NCBI RefSeq assembly: GCF_030407815.1
Contig: NZ_JASDCS010000003.1
Span: forward strand, 62,001-126,000
From: Psychrobacter sp. APC 3281
GTDB taxonomy: Bacteria; Pseudomonadota; Gammaproteobacteria; Pseudomonadales; Moraxellaceae
Direction: 5' to 3'
Length of the DNA stretch: 64,000 nucleotides
Shown: piece after piece, positions 18,655 through 28,817 of the stretch
Numbering within the stretch: position 1 is the first letter of the stretch
Layout: every line of letters begins with the position of its first letter
The notes under the pieces: generated by a model
What the model was told of the DNA's origin: nothing
The model's input: only the letters and a program-made list of their open reading frames with translations
Databases searched by the model: none
Made by a program: the position numbers and the translations under genes

Positions 18655-18683
18655 TTGCATGTCTGATTCGCACTCTATAAAAT
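18655..18683 (+). promoter_or_regulatory. Sigma-70 promoter of the Ala-rich lipoprotein gene
   Basis: TTGCAT (18655-18660), a 17-base spacer and TAAAAT (18678-18683). The predicted start lies near 18690, about 40 bases before the ATG. Confidence 0.65.
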
Positions 18684-18729
18684 AGCGCGACCATGTATTT
18701 TGACATGCATTATTTACGAGAGGTTTATT

Positions 18730-19116
18730 ATGTTAAAACGTCATTTATTACTTGCTAGCGTACTTGCTGGCACCTTTGCAATCACTGCATGTAGCCAACA
18801 AACAGAAGAAAACACTGAAGCTGCTGTTGAGTCTGCTGGCGATGATGCTGCTGCAAATGTTGATGCTGCTGCCGCTGAAACAGACGCTGCTGCTGCTGAA
18901 GCTGAAGCTGCTGCTCAAGACGCTGGTACAGAAGTTGCCGAAGGCGCTGACACTGCTGGTGCAGCTGCGACAGACGCTCTAGAAAACACTGGCGATGCTA
19001 TTGCTGAAAGCACTAACACAGCGGTTGAAAATACTGCTGAAGCTGTTGCTGATGGCGCTAACGCTGTCGCTGATGGTGCAAATGATGTTGCAGTTGATGC
19101 AGAGCAACAGTACTAA
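18730..19116 (+). CDS. Ala/Asp/Glu-rich small lipoprotein
   Basis: This 128-residue protein has a signal peptide with lipobox I-T-A-C (Cys21) followed by an extremely Ala-rich acidic sequence of degenerate repeats (E-A-A-A, A-V-A-D-G-A-N). Such low-complexity lipoproteins are probably anchored to the outer membrane; the function is unknown. I prefer the start at 18730 (GAGAGG upstream) over the in-frame ATG at 18700, because the signal peptide then begins M-L-K-R-H-L-L-L. The coding strand is a run of GCT/GCA codons, so annotation programs may mask it. It has its own promoter and terminator. Confidence 0.85.
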   Translation: MLKRHLLLASVLAGTFAITACSQQTEENTEAAVESAGDDAAANVDAAAAETDAAAAEAEAAAQDAGTEVAEGADTAGAAATDALENTGDAIAESTNTAVENTAEAVADGANAVADGANDVAVDAEQQY

Positions 19117-19248
19117 GCTACGCGATAACTAAGTACTATTAACTAAGCACTATAATGACTGATTTGCTAGGATGCTATCGATTGATAGATAATCATTGGT
19201 AAATAATATCTAAAAATGGTCATTGCTTTATAAGCCTCAAAATACTAG

Positions 19249-19277
19249 AAAAGCCTTGGTGATTGCCAAGGCTTTTT
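19249..19277 (+). terminator. Rho-independent terminator after the Ala-rich lipoprotein gene
   Basis: AAAAGCCTTGG pairs with CCAAGGCTTTTT across a 6-base loop. Confidence 0.9.
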
Positions 19278-19396
19278 GCGTTGTATGACATTGTGGTAGT
19301 TTATAAAGTGACAGTTTATAAAAATTAAACTGGTATCAAGAGACGGTATAGACTGACAAATAGTCGGTCAACCGCTACGAAGACAGAACAATTTTT

Positions 19397-19404
19397 GCTA
19401 TAAT
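19397..19404 (+). promoter_or_regulatory. Extended -10 promoter candidate for fba
   Basis: TATAAT (19399-19404) is preceded by T-G-C, an extended -10. No good -35 is visible, which such promoters tolerate. The leader to the fba ATG would be about 130 bases. Confidence 0.5.
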
Positions 19405-19543
19405 CACCGCGTGGTAATCATATCCAACACCATTCAAACTCTTACTAGCCTGTGTACGGTCAGTATGGTCGAATATACAGTGAAATGATTGCTATCAAGC
19501 TGTTTTTTAAAATACTATTCAAAATCTAATCAGAGAGCGTCTT

Positions 19544-20581
19544 ATGGCCCTAATATCCTTACGTCAACTTCTAGATCATGCCGCTGAACACAGCTATGGT
19601 GTTCCTGCCTTTAACGTCAATAACTTAGAGCAAATGCGTGCAATCATGATGGCTGCGGATGCTTGTGATTCACCTGTTATTGTTCAAGCCAGTGCAGGCG
19701 CACGTAACTATGCAGGGTCAGCATTTTTGCGTCATTTAATTATCGCTGCGATCGAAGAATGGCCACATATTCCAGTAGTAATGCATCAAGATCACGGTAT
19801 GTCGCCAGCTATCTGCCAACGCTCAATCCAGTTAGGTTTTTCATCAGTGATGATGGACGGCTCACTTGGTGAAGATGGCAAAACGCCAATGGACTACGAC
19901 TACAACGCTAGCGTCACGCGCGAAGTTGTCAAGATGGCTCACGCTTGCGGTGTCTCTGTAGAGGGCGAAATCGGTTGTTTAGGTAGTCTTGAAACTGGTA
20001 TGGCTGGTGAAGAAGACGGTTCTGGCGCTGAAGGCGTATTGGATCATGAGCAGCTTTTGACCAGTGCTGATGAAGCTGAGCAGTTTGTAAAAGATACCAA
20101 TGTCGATGCGTTAGCAATTGCTATCGGTACTAGTCATGGTGCCTATAAGTTCACACGTCCACCGACAGGCGATATCTTGTCTATTGAGCGCGTAAAAGAG
20201 ATTCATGCCCGTATTCCTAACACGCATTTGGTCATGCATGGTTCTTCATCAGTGCCACAAGAATGGCTAAAAGTTATTAATGAAAACGGCGGTGATATCG
20301 GCGAAACTTATGGCGTGCCAGTTGAGCAAATCGTTGAAGCGATTAAGCATGGTGTGCGTAAAGTAAACATCGATACGGATTTACGTCTGGCATCAACTGG
20401 CGCTATCCGCGAATTCCTTGCAAAAAATCCAAGTGAATTTGATCCACGCAAATACTTCAAAGCGTCTATGGTAGCGATGTCAGATATCTGTACCAATCGT
20501 TTTGAAGCGTTCGGCTCTGCAGGTCAAGCACATAAAATTCGTCCAACCAGTCTTGAAGGTATGGTGAACTTTTACCAATAA
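19544..20581 (+). CDS. fba: Class II fructose-bisphosphate aldolase (Calvin-type subgroup)
   Basis: This zinc enzyme cleaves or forms fructose 1,6-bisphosphate. The 345-residue protein has P-A-F-N-V-N-N, the active-site V-V-M-H-Q-D-H-G segment with Asp83 and metal-binding His84, the M-D-G-S phosphate region, [18 protein letters not shown] and K-V-N-I-D-T-D-L-R. The long form with a C-terminal extension ([10 protein letters not shown]) belongs to the subgroup common in Proteobacteria. It is followed after 78 bases by ruvA; whether they are co-transcribed is uncertain. Confidence 0.96.
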   Translation: MALISLRQLLDHAAEHSYGVPAFNVNNLEQMRAIMMAADACDSPVIVQASAGARNYAGSAFLRHLIIAAIEEWPHIPVVMHQDHGMSPAICQRSIQLGFSSVMMDGSLGEDGKTPMDYDYNASVTREVVKMAHACGVSVEGEIGCLGSLETGMAGEEDGSGAEGVLDHEQLLTSADEAEQFVKDTNVDALAIAIGTSHGAYKFTRPPTGDILSIERVKEIHARIPNTHLVMHGSSSVPQEWLKVINENGGDIGETYGVPVEQIVEAIKHGVRKVNIDTDLRLASTGAIREFLAKNPSEFDPRKYFKASMVAMSDICTNRFEAFGSAGQAHKIRPTSLEGMVNFYQ

Positions 20582-20659
20582 GACTGTGTTGTAGAACGTA
20601 GTTGTTGATCATGAAGTAGCAGCTGATTTTATAATATGCCACATAAGAGGTCGTAAATA

Positions 20660-21280
20660 ATGATTGGATTGATTACCGGACAGGTGCAGTACTTGATGGC
20701 ACCGACGGCTTGTATCATGACGACCTCTGGTGTGGGTTATGATATCGAACTGCCATTGCCTTCATTTTGTCAGTTACAGCTGAATGAGCAGGCTAGCATC
20801 TGGACACATTTCCATGTTCGCGAAGATGCTCAGTTGCTATACGGCTTTATCGATCGAAAAGAACGTGATGTCTTTCGCCAGTTAATTAAAATTAATGGTG
20901 TTGGAGCAAAAATGGCCTTGGCTATGCTGTCTGCAATGTCAGCAGCTGAGCTGAAAATGCACGTCGAGCAAGAGTCGGAAACGGCATTAACTCGTATTCC
21001 TGGCATCGGTAAAAAGACGGCGCAACGTTTATTAATTGAGCTAAAAGACAAGCTAAAGAATATCGACGTTGATAGTGGTGCGTTTGAATTGACGCCTCAG
21101 GAAACTACGATTTCTCACGAAGGTAGTATCATCGCTGAAGTAGAAGGCGCGTTGATTAGCTTGGGTTACAAAGAAAAAGAAGCTCAGCTAGCGATTAAAG
21201 CTGCTAAGAGTAAAGGAGATACTTTTGCTGATACTCAAGGCTTGTTAAAAGCTACTTTGCAACAGCTATCTGGCTTTTAA
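20660..21280 (+). CDS. ruvA: Holliday junction branch migration protein RuvA
   Basis: RuvA tetramers bind four-way junctions and load the RuvB motor. The 206-residue protein starts M-I-G-L-I-T-G-Q-V and has an OB-fold domain, the helix-hairpin-helix domain (G-V-G-A-K-M-A-L-A, G-I-G-K-K-T-A-Q-R) and a C-terminal RuvB-contact domain (A-L-I-S-L-G-Y-K-E-K-E-A). GAGGTCG precedes the start. ruvB follows after 162 bases. Confidence 0.96.
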   Translation: MIGLITGQVQYLMAPTACIMTTSGVGYDIELPLPSFCQLQLNEQASIWTHFHVREDAQLLYGFIDRKERDVFRQLIKINGVGAKMALAMLSAMSAAELKMHVEQESETALTRIPGIGKKTAQRLLIELKDKLKNIDVDSGAFELTPQETTISHEGSIIAEVEGALISLGYKEKEAQLAIKAAKSKGDTFADTQGLLKATLQQLSGF

Positions 21281-21442
21281 TTCATAGTAACTAGCCGTCT
21301 ATCGATGACAACTACATAATGTATCAAATTAATAAGCGACATTGAATGTCGCTTATTTTCGTTTTAGTGCTCGCTTAATAAGGTTTTACATGACTTATGC
21401 GCAGCGTTTGGTTATGCTATTTGTTAACTAATTTTTAATATA

Positions 21443-22438
21443 ATGATAAATTCTATGACGCAAGATCGTTTAATTAATCCGCTAGAAGGCGCAAGTGATG
21501 CTCCTGATGCCAATATCCGACCAGCATTATTGGCCGAGTATATTGGTCAGCCGGTGGTGCGTGAGCAGATGGAAGTGTTCATCGGTGCTGCTCGTGGCCG
21601 TGACGAAGCGCTAGATCACACACTTATATTTGGTCCACCGGGTCTGGGCAAGACGACCCTCGCCAATATTATCGCTCGTGAAATGGGTGGCAATTTGCGT
21701 TCTACTTCAGGGCCTGTACTTGAGCGCCCAGGAGATTTGGCAGCCATGCTGACCAACCTAGAAGCGGGTGATGTGTTGTTTATTGATGAAATTCACCGTC
21801 TAAGCTCGGTTATTGAAGAGATTCTTTATCCAGCAATGGAAGATTTCCAATTAGATATTATGATTGGTGAAGGGCCTGCTGCGCGTTCTATCAAGCTTGA
21901 CTTGCCACCGTTTACCTTGGTAGCAGCGACGACTAGAGCAGGGCTACTGACGTCACCACTACGTGACCGTTTTGGAATTGTACAGCGCCTCGAATTTTAT
22001 AATATCGCAGACCTAACGACGATTGTCAGTCGCGCAGCACGTCTAATGCGTGTACCAATGAGTGAAGACGGGGCGGTAGAGATTGCACGCCGTGCACGCG
22101 GTACACCAAGGATTGCTAACCGCCTATTACGCCGCGTACGTGACTATGCCGAGGTAAGAGGCGATGGTAGTATTAATGGTGCGATTGCTGGTAGCGCGTT
22201 AGATATGTTGGCAGTGGATAGACGCGGTCTTGATCATCTAGACAGACGCTATATCGAAATATTGCATGAGCGCTTTGACGGTGGTCCTGCGGGTGTTGAA
22301 GCAGTGGCAGCAGCGATGGCTGAAGATCGTGGTACGCTTGAAGATGTGATTGAGCCGTATCTGATTCAACAAGGTTATGTGCTGCGTACTGCTCGTGGCC
22401 GCGTACTGACACAGATGGCAATCGATCAGATGTTATAG
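21443..22438 (+). CDS. ruvB: Holliday junction branch migration ATPase RuvB
   Basis: This hexameric AAA+ motor drives branch migration. The 331-residue protein has E-Y-I-G-Q, Walker [10 protein letters not shown] (64-72), Walker B L-F-I-D-E-I-H-R (112-119), sensor 1 A-A-T-T-R-A-G and the arginine-finger region, plus a winged-helix C-terminal domain ([10 protein letters not shown]). Starts at 21443 or the internal Met5 (21455) are both possible; no Shine-Dalgarno site is obvious. It sits downstream of ruvA as in many bacteria, while ruvC is separate. Confidence 0.96.
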   Translation: MINSMTQDRLINPLEGASDAPDANIRPALLAEYIGQPVVREQMEVFIGAARGRDEALDHTLIFGPPGLGKTTLANIIAREMGGNLRSTSGPVLERPGDLAAMLTNLEAGDVLFIDEIHRLSSVIEEILYPAMEDFQLDIMIGEGPAARSIKLDLPPFTLVAATTRAGLLTSPLRDRFGIVQRLEFYNIADLTTIVSRAARLMRVPMSEDGAVEIARRARGTPRIANRLLRRVRDYAEVRGDGSINGAIAGSALDMLAVDRRGLDHLDRRYIEILHERFDGGPAGVEAVAAAMAEDRGTLEDVIEPYLIQQGYVLRTARGRVLTQMAIDQML

Positions 22439-22455
22439 TATTCAATATTCAGTAC

Positions 22456-22498
22456 AAAAAATGCGCCTGCTTTTGATTGAAAGTAGGCGCATTTTTTT
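22456..22498. terminator. Bidirectional terminator between ruvB and the flavoprotein gene
   Basis: AAAAAATGCGCCTGCTTT pairs with AAAGTAGGCGCATTTTTT with one mismatch. It is symmetric and lies between converging genes. Confidence 0.9.
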
Positions 22499-22543
22499 GG
22501 CGATTGCTTTGGTTTTAGTATGGTCTTAGTTTTTCTAATAGTA

Positions 22544-23971
22544 TTAGGAAACAGATAAAGCCTCAGGCCATATTTTCCCTGGATTAAGGATGTTTTTAGG
22601 GTCGAGGGCTGCCTTGATAGCCTCCATAAGTATCAGCGCATTACCATGTTCTTGCTGCATATATTTTTGTTTACCTTGTCCGATCCCGTGTTCACCCGTA
22701 CAAGTACCATCCATCTCGATAGCCCGCGTGGCGAGACGACCTATAATACCCTCAGCAGTAGCTACCTCTTCAGGATTATTGGTATCGACCAATAATAAAA
22801 CATGAAAGTTACCGTCGCCTACATGCCCCACAATCGGCCCAATCATCCCTGATGCTTCAATATCTTTTGCAGTGGCACTGACACATTCTGCCAAGCGCGA
22901 AATAGGTACGCAAGCATCAGTCGATAGGGCGCTTGTCTCAGGGCGTAACGCACAGCTAGCATGATAAGCATTGTGTCTTGCCTGCCAGAGACGTTTACGC
23001 TCAGCTTCATTGGTATCCCAAGCAAAATCACGACCATCAAATTCTTCGATGATATCGGTAAAGAGCTTGGCTTGCTCAGCAACACCTGCTTCTGTGCCAT
23101 GGAATTCGACAAATAACGTTGGTGTCTCAGTTAGACTGAGGTCGTCATATTGATTGCATGCTTTTATTTGCATCGCGTCAAGTAGTTCAATACGAGCAAT
23201 AGGTAAGCACATCTGAATAGTCAGCATCACTGCTTGACAAGCATCTTCTATGGTCGAAAAATGACAAATGCCACTACCTATGCATTCGCTAATACCAAAC
23301 AGTTTCAGCGTGATTTCAGTGACAATTCCCAGTGTCCCTTCCGAGCCGATCATCAAGCGTGTTAGATCATAGCCTGCGGCAGATTTTTTGGCTCGTGTGC
23401 CTGTTCTTACGATATCGCCACTTGCGGTCACGACTTCTAGTGCGAGTACCACATCTTTCATGGTACCGTAGCGTACCGCATTGGTGCCCGACGCACGAGT
23501 GGCGACCATACCACCGATACTGGCATTGGCGCCGGGATCTATCGGAAAAAACAGCCCTGTATCGCGCAGATAATGGTTTAGTTGCTCACGCGTCACGCCA
23601 GGCTGAACGGTAACGGTCAAATCTTCATTATGAACCTGCAAAATGGCATTCATTGCGTGCATGTCGATGCATAACCCACCATAAGGTGCATTGAGCTGGC
23701 CTTCCAAAGATGAACCGATACCAAAAGCAATCACTGGCATCTCATACTGATTACAAATCTCGACCGCCGCTGCTACTTCCTGTTTGTCCTGTACCGTTAA
23801 TACTGCATCTGGTGGCTGATTGGTGAGCCACGTCATTGTATGGCCATGCTGCTCACGCACTGTAGCGTTCAAACTCAGTTGTTTGCCAAAACGTTCCTGT
23901 AAGGCTGTAATAGCCAAGCTATGGTCTGGCTTGATAGTATTATGAGTCTGTGACAATGGTAGTGATGACAT
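22544..23971 (-). CDS. FAD-binding oxidoreductase, D-lactate dehydrogenase (cytochrome)/GlcD type
   Basis: The 475-residue flavoprotein has the FAD_binding_4 domain (V-I-A-F-G-I-G-S-S-L-E-G near 75-86, N-A-S-I-G-G-M-V-A-T, G-Y-D-L-T-R-L-M-I-G-S-E-G-T-L-G-I-V-T) and the FAD-oxidase C-terminal domain with G-H-V-G-D-G-N-F-H and C-T-G-E-H-G-I-G. This pattern fits membrane-associated dehydrogenases oxidising D-lactate or glycolate and passing electrons to quinone or cytochrome c. The substrate cannot be told from sequence. It is transcribed toward ruvB and begins 93 bases downstream of ubiB in the same direction. Confidence 0.88.
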   Translation of the reverse strand: MSSLPLSQTHNTIKPDHSLAITALQERFGKQLSLNATVREQHGHTMTWLTNQPPDAVLTVQDKQEVAAAVEICNQYEMPVIAFGIGSSLEGQLNAPYGGLCIDMHAMNAILQVHNEDLTVTVQPGVTREQLNHYLRDTGLFFPIDPGANASIGGMVATRASGTNAVRYGTMKDVVLALEVVTASGDIVRTGTRAKKSAAGYDLTRLMIGSEGTLGIVTEITLKLFGISECIGSGICHFSTIEDACQAVMLTIQMCLPIARIELLDAMQIKACNQYDDLSLTETPTLFVEFHGTEAGVAEQAKLFTDIIEEFDGRDFAWDTNEAERKRLWQARHNAYHASCALRPETSALSTDACVPISRLAECVSATAKDIEASGMIGPIVGHVGDGNFHVLLLVDTNNPEEVATAEGIIGRLATRAIEMDGTCTGEHGIGQGKQKYMQQEHGNALILMEAIKAALDPKNILNPGKIWPEALSVS

Positions 23972-24064
23972 GATGAATCCTATAGATAATGCGACTATTT
24001 AGCATTAAAGCATATTCAATATCTATTTAATATGTGTCATTGACAGGAATTTTTCCTATTGTAA

Positions 24065-25744
24065 TTAAGCTAGGATACGCCAAATGACCACCACAATAGC
24101 TAACAAATAAAAGAAAGGTGCAAACCAGCCTACTTGAGTCGCAATGCCAATATTGATTCCGAATCCTGCCAATGCCAACCAGTCGCGGCGACGGTCGTTG
24201 AGCATATCGGCGCGTATTTGTTGTATTTCACGCAGTTGGCTGTCTTGCCGTGAGCCTTGTGAGGCAAGGCTTTGTAGCCCTTGATCCAGTAGCTTTGGAA
24301 TGTCGGTAGTAGACAAGAGTAGCTCAGGTAACTGTTGGCGCAGCTGTTGTAAGTTACGCATTGGGTCTAACTGTTCTTTAATCCAGCTACTCAAGATTGG
24401 TTTGGCAAGTGACCAGATATCAAGATCAGGATACAAGTCGCGACCGAGACCCTCTACATGTACCAAGGTTTTGAGTAATAGCATCAGCTGCGGCGGGATA
24501 CTCATATGATGGCGACGAGCAATGTCTAAAATCTGCATCAGCACACCAGCAAAATCGATATCGTTGATTGATTTTTGTAGCATGGGGCCTACGGTACGCT
24601 TCATATCACGCATCAGCGCATGTTTATCAGCATTTGGTGGTATCCAACCTGCACGGCTAACGATGTCGACGACCGCGGTAAAGTTGTTATTCATGACTGC
24701 AAGTAACATACGTGCCACGATAAGCTGATCATCTTTTGACAGGGTACCCATGATGGCACAATCAAGCCCGATATAGCGTGGCTGATGACCCAAATCAACC
24801 GCTGCCATATCTGCATGTAATGTTTTGACAGGTGGCGTCTCAACAAACACATTGCCCGGATGCATATCAGCATGAAAAAAGTTATCCCGAAAGACTTGGG
24901 TGAAAAATATCGTCAAGCCTTTCTCTGCAAGCGCGGCACGGTCATAACCCAACTGATCAAACACCTCAACTTGTGAGATGGGAACGCCTTGGATACGCTC
25001 CATGACCATCACGTTTTTGGCAGCATCATATACTTCAGGCACATACATCAATGCTGAACCCAAAAAGTTATTGCGCATCTGGGTAGTGTTGTCCGCCTCA
25101 AGGGTCAAATCCAGCTCATTGAGCATTACTTGTCGATAGTCTTCGACAATATCTATAATATGGACGGCACGCGCCGCTTCGATACGAGCCGATGCCCAAC
25201 TTGCCAGTTCTCGCAATAATTCAAAATCAGAGACAATCACAGTACGAATATCAGGACGCACGACTTTAACCACCACTTCACGCCCATCATGCAAGGCCGC
25301 AGTATGGACTTGGGCGATAGAGGCTGCCGCTAGTGGTTTAATATCAAATCGTGCAAACAATATATCGATGGACTGACCGAGGCCGTGTTTTGGATGCTCA
25401 ATTTGAGCGACAGCAATATCAGCGTCGAAAGGTTTAACTTTATCCTGTAGCTGTACTAACTGAGCGATGATCTCAGGTGGTACCAAGTCGCGACGCGTTG
25501 AGAGTAATTGACCCAATTTGAGAAACAGTGTACCCATCTCTTCAAGTGCGTACTTGATCCCATTTGGCTGATGCTTTTTACCCCATGCTGCTGGATGCGT
25601 ACGAATTAAGCGTGCTAAAGGTTGCAGTTGCGGCGCTTCTTCGACAGATAAATGGGTATCAAGGCGATAAGTTGCGGCGATACGCCAAAGCTCTAGTAGA
25701 CGGGCGCGGTGAGATAATAGCATGGGATTGGGTACTCTGGACAA
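24065..25744 (-). CDS. ubiB: Ubiquinone biosynthesis ATPase/kinase-like protein UbiB
   Basis: UbiB is a membrane-anchored atypical kinase-like ATPase that supports the ubiquinone biosynthesis complex. The 559-residue protein has the ABC1 signature (K-Y-A-L-E-E-M-G-T-L-F-L-K-L-G-Q, A-A-A-S-I-A-Q-V-H), the invariant lysine region V-V-K-V-V-R-P, H-A-D-M-H-P-G-N-V-F and a D-C-A-I-M-G metal motif. A hydrophobic C-terminal tail (L-A-G-F-G-I-N-I-G-I to V-V-V-I-W) forms the membrane anchor. It is the third gene of ubiE-ubiJ-ubiB, the same order as in E. coli. Confidence 0.93.
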   Translation of the reverse strand: MSRVPNPMLLSHRARLLELWRIAATYRLDTHLSVEEAPQLQPLARLIRTHPAAWGKKHQPNGIKYALEEMGTLFLKLGQLLSTRRDLVPPEIIAQLVQLQDKVKPFDADIAVAQIEHPKHGLGQSIDILFARFDIKPLAAASIAQVHTAALHDGREVVVKVVRPDIRTVIVSDFELLRELASWASARIEAARAVHIIDIVEDYRQVMLNELDLTLEADNTTQMRNNFLGSALMYVPEVYDAAKNVMVMERIQGVPISQVEVFDQLGYDRAALAEKGLTIFFTQVFRDNFFHADMHPGNVFVETPPVKTLHADMAAVDLGHQPRYIGLDCAIMGTLSKDDQLIVARMLLAVMNNNFTAVVDIVSRAGWIPPNADKHALMRDMKRTVGPMLQKSINDIDFAGVLMQILDIARRHHMSIPPQLMLLLKTLVHVEGLGRDLYPDLDIWSLAKPILSSWIKEQLDPMRNLQQLRQQLPELLLSTTDIPKLLDQGLQSLASQGSRQDSQLREIQQIRADMLNDRRRDWLALAGFGINIGIATQVGWFAPFFYLLAIVVVIWRILA

Positions 25745-25841
25745 AAACGAAAATAGGGTAGGCGCTATGCGTCATTATAGACAATGCTATCAGTAATAGC
25801 GTGTGCTCATCATTGATAAGACGAGCTACTAATAAAACAAA

Positions 25842-26546
25842 CTACTGGTGAAACGAGTTATTGAGGGAACGTGCTTGCTCTTCTTTGATAGCCGCAAGCT
25901 TGGCCTCTTCACGTTCAATATCAGCACGCAACTTTAGAATCTGCTGTTTGAGATCGTTTACTTCAGCGACCTCAATAGGGTCAGGCGCGCTATTGCCTGC
26001 CACATCATTGGCCCAATCGCTGACATCATCAAATGCACGTTTGGCACTATGACGCCAGCTACCTTTAAGCTGAGAGATAAGAAGATGTAATTGACTGGCC
26101 ATTGGTTTGCCGATTAATGGCTCAAGCTGCCCAGCCAAATCAGGATCGAAGCCAGCCACCAGCTGTTTGAGCTGCATCAGTACTTTGTAATCGCCCGCGA
26201 TTGGTAAGTTACCCTCCGCGCCGCGCATCAGATTGAGTAGCTGCGCTGGATTATCGACTGTGATGGTACAGTCCGGACGGCTATGACCAAAACGGGCACG
26301 CTCCATACTTGCTTTTTGGCGCTCATTCATCTGACCACTTGGCTCAAATACACTGTCTGTCGTGACTGGCTCAAAACGCAACCGTTCATGAGTGAACAAC
26401 ACGTCCAAATGAATGTCAGGCATGCCCATGTTGAGACGCAGTACTTTACCAGCAAGCGGCGCTAAACCTGCTTTGGTAATCTCATCACTAGCAATGGCAA
26501 TGTTAATTAGCTTTTCGGCACCAGCTAATAGAAGGACAGTCAGCAT
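25842..26546 (-). CDS. ubiJ: Ubiquinone biosynthesis accessory factor UbiJ (SCP2-like)
   Basis: UbiJ carries lipid intermediates in the soluble ubiquinone complex. The 234-residue protein has an N-terminal sterol-carrier-like domain (residues 1-125, with D-C-T-I-T-V-D-N-P-A-Q-L-L-N-L-M) and ends in a coiled coil (about 188-225, V-N-D-L-K-Q-Q-I-L-K-L-R-A-D-I). The identification depends on both the domain pattern and its place between ubiE and ubiB. The gap to ubiB is about 100 bases. Confidence 0.88.
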   Translation of the reverse strand: MLTVLLLAGAEKLINIAIASDEITKAGLAPLAGKVLRLNMGMPDIHLDVLFTHERLRFEPVTTDSVFEPSGQMNERQKASMERARFGHSRPDCTITVDNPAQLLNLMRGAEGNLPIAGDYKVLMQLKQLVAGFDPDLAGQLEPLIGKPMASQLHLLISQLKGSWRHSAKRAFDDVSDWANDVAGNSAPDPIEVAEVNDLKQQILKLRADIEREEAKLAAIKEEQARSLNNSFHQ

Positions 26547-26655
26547 AAGGCTCTCGCATCGTTAAGTGAGCGCCTTCGCATCAGCGCATCGTGTGTTCGT
26601 GTTGGGTTCAATATGGTCTGCTAAACGTAATGATCTTGCCTATCGTACTTTATCG

Positions 26656-27759
26656 TTACGCTTTAAAGCCGCGATGGACAGCCACGATGCCAGCAGTCAG
26701 GTTATGATAATCGCAGTTCTCAAAACCAGCTTGTTGCATCATCTGCTTGAGTGTCTGCTGATCAGGATGCATACGAATTGACTCAGCCAAGTACTGATAA
26801 CTTTCAGCGTCATTAGCAATCAGCTTACCCATCACTGGCAATGCAGTAAATGAATACAAATCATAGGCTTTAGATAGTGGCTCAAATACTGGCTTTGAGA
26901 ACTCCAAAATCAAGAGACGACCACCTGGCTTTAGGACGCGATACATAGACTTTAGCGCGGCATCTTTGTCAGTAACATTACGCAAACCGAAGCTAATGGT
27001 TATTAAATCAAAGCTTTCGTCATCAAATGGTGCCAATGTCTCAGCGTTTGCTAATACAAAATCGACATTATTACAGCCTGCATTGATTAGGCGCTCACGG
27101 CCGACTTCTAGCATCGCAGCATTGATATCAGATAGTACCACGTGGCCATTTCTACCAACTTCACGGCTAAATACTTTTGCCAAATCGCCTGTACCGCCAG
27201 CGATATCAAGGACATGCTGACCAGCACGCACGCCTGATAGGCTAATCGCATAGCGCTTCCATAGACGATGAATACCAAATGACATTAAGTCATTCATGAT
27301 GTCATATTTTTTGGCGACAGAGGTGAATACATCAGCCACACGTGCTTGTTTTTCTGCTTTATTGACTGTCTTATAGCCGAAATGCGTCTGCTCATTGCCG
27401 TCTGTTTCAGGCGTGTGCGGATTATTGATGTCATCACGCTGATTGAACAGGGTTTGTTTTATGGTTTGCTCTGAAGTGTTTGTGCGAGTCGTTTTGTCGT
27501 TGTTTGGCATAGTAGTTTGTTGGCCTTGCGGCGTCCCAGTTGGTAAATCTTGAACTTTAGTAAAATCGCTATTGTCATCACTAGCAACGCTATTATTCTT
27601 GCTCGGCACGACATTGGTTGTTTGGTTACGTAATATCTGCGCGCTAATCTGTTGGTTATGAGCAATACTATCTTTTACCAGTTTATCTTGCAAATGACCA
27701 TTAGTCATTGTGGCTTGATTAAAAGGAGCGCTGCTATCTTTTGAATTATCAGTCATCAT
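26656..27759 (-). CDS. ubiE: Ubiquinone/menaquinone C-methyltransferase UbiE with long N-terminal extension
   Basis: UbiE methylates the benzoquinol (and demethylmenaquinol) ring using S-adenosylmethionine. The catalytic part starts at about residue 126 (T-H-F-G-Y-K-T-V), followed by [17 protein letters not shown], the SAM motif [11 protein letters not shown] and S-F-G-L-R-N-V-T. The protein has 367 residues where about 250 is usual. The 115-odd extra N-terminal residues are rich in Asn, Thr, Gln, Asp and Lys and look disordered. The start is supported by TAGGAC 5 bases before the ATG, and no Met occurs near the normal start. The first gene of the ubi block. Confidence 0.93.
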   Translation of the reverse strand: MMTDNSKDSSAPFNQATMTNGHLQDKLVKDSIAHNQQISAQILRNQTTNVVPSKNNSVASDDNSDFTKVQDLPTGTPQGQQTTMPNNDKTTRTNTSEQTIKQTLFNQRDDINNPHTPETDGNEQTHFGYKTVNKAEKQARVADVFTSVAKKYDIMNDLMSFGIHRLWKRYAISLSGVRAGQHVLDIAGGTGDLAKVFSREVGRNGHVVLSDINAAMLEVGRERLINAGCNNVDFVLANAETLAPFDDESFDLITISFGLRNVTDKDAALKSMYRVLKPGGRLLILEFSKPVFEPLSKAYDLYSFTALPVMGKLIANDAESYQYLAESIRMHPDQQTLKQMMQQAGFENCDYHNLTAGIVAVHRGFKA

Positions 27760-27846
27760 ATTGTCCTAGAATTTATTTTTACGATTGTCTTTATCGGAGA
27801 AAATCGTTAAATAGTAAGCGTCAACTGGCCATTTAGCATATTGAGC

Positions 27847-28560
27847 TTATGATACACCAAACGCTACTGGCTTACTGCCATTATCCGAATCATGCACCTG
27901 ATCAACGATTGACAGTTCGCGCTTGCAGAATGGCTCGATAAAATCGCTGACGCTTTTCAGGGGCTTCATGGCCTTAAAGCCTGCATCAATAAAGTCATAA
28001 AGTGGTTGAAAGTTATGACGATAGGCTGTGCTCTTTGCTAGTGCGAAGGCTTTTTTGAGCATAAACGAATTTAGATGCTTGTCCGTGCGATAACAGACGT
28101 CTTTTAGATTAGCAATCTGAACTCGGCGCTCGGCTTCTTCATCAACAGCGCGGTAGGCGGCTAGCATATTCTCTTCGTTTACTGGCAAATCCTGAGCAAG
28201 TAGCCACTGAGCCAAATGCAAATCTAACTCAATAGCTAAAATTGCTGCTTGGATGCCCATACTACCAGCTTCTAGAGCTGATTCTTTGGCAAGACGTTCT
28301 AACTTTTTCGCTTTTGGAAGAATACGTACCAATTGTTTGGCTAGCATCTCGAACTCATCACCACCATATAGCTTCGTTAAAAAATAATCTGCCATTAGCT
28401 GGTTTTTGGGTTGTTCAAATAGTGCACGATGGGTGTGACGGATACGTACTTGTTGCCATGTTTGTACTTCGTTGAGCTTGGCTCTCAATACATCGTTTTC
28501 ATGGTGAGGCAGAGCCCAAAAACGTGTCAAATGCTGTTGCAAGTCGGCTAAAGCGGTCAT
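27847..28560 (-). CDS. Unknown protein, possible FFLEELY-motif family
   Basis: This 237-residue, mostly helical, soluble-looking protein lies upstream of ubiE in the same direction with an 87-base gap. The segment D-Y-F-L-T-K-L-Y-G-G-D-E-F-E (about residues 57-70) resembles the F-F-L-E-E-L-Y-G motif for which I recall an uncharacterised gammaproteobacterial family being named. No catalytic motif is visible. I choose the start at 28560 (M-T-A-L-A-D-L-Q-Q) with AGGA upstream; an ATG at 28596 would add 12 residues. No function is proposed. Confidence 0.65.
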   Translation of the reverse strand: MTALADLQQHLTRFWALPHHENDVLRAKLNEVQTWQQVRIRHTHRALFEQPKNQLMADYFLTKLYGGDEFEMLAKQLVRILPKAKKLERLAKESALEAGSMGIQAAILAIELDLHLAQWLLAQDLPVNEENMLAAYRAVDEEAERRVQIANLKDVCYRTDKHLNSFMLKKAFALAKSTAYRHNFQPLYDFIDAGFKAMKPLKSVSDFIEPFCKRELSIVDQVHDSDNGSKPVAFGVS

Positions 28561-28817
28561 GGTAGTGAATCCTGTAGAAGTAAATAGGGTGATCAAATTT
28601 GAGTATGGTTTTTTTAAGTGTTGTCATTCAGGTTTATGAGCTTTTCAACAACTATTCTATCCTATACCCAAAATTGTGTTCACCTTAAAAGAAAATAATT
28701 AAGAATACAAATACCAATCTGTTACACAGCAATATTATTTACTCGATTGGCGCAGTGCTATGATTAAATGAGATAAAAATGAGCGATGAGATAGGGATAT
28801 TAAGAGTTGTCCTATTA

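Noticed and set aside
18752..18982. Leu/Lys-rich 76-codon frame inside the Ala-rich lipoprotein gene
   Set aside because: It is the +1 frame of a GCT/GCA-rich repeat and has no independent start signals.
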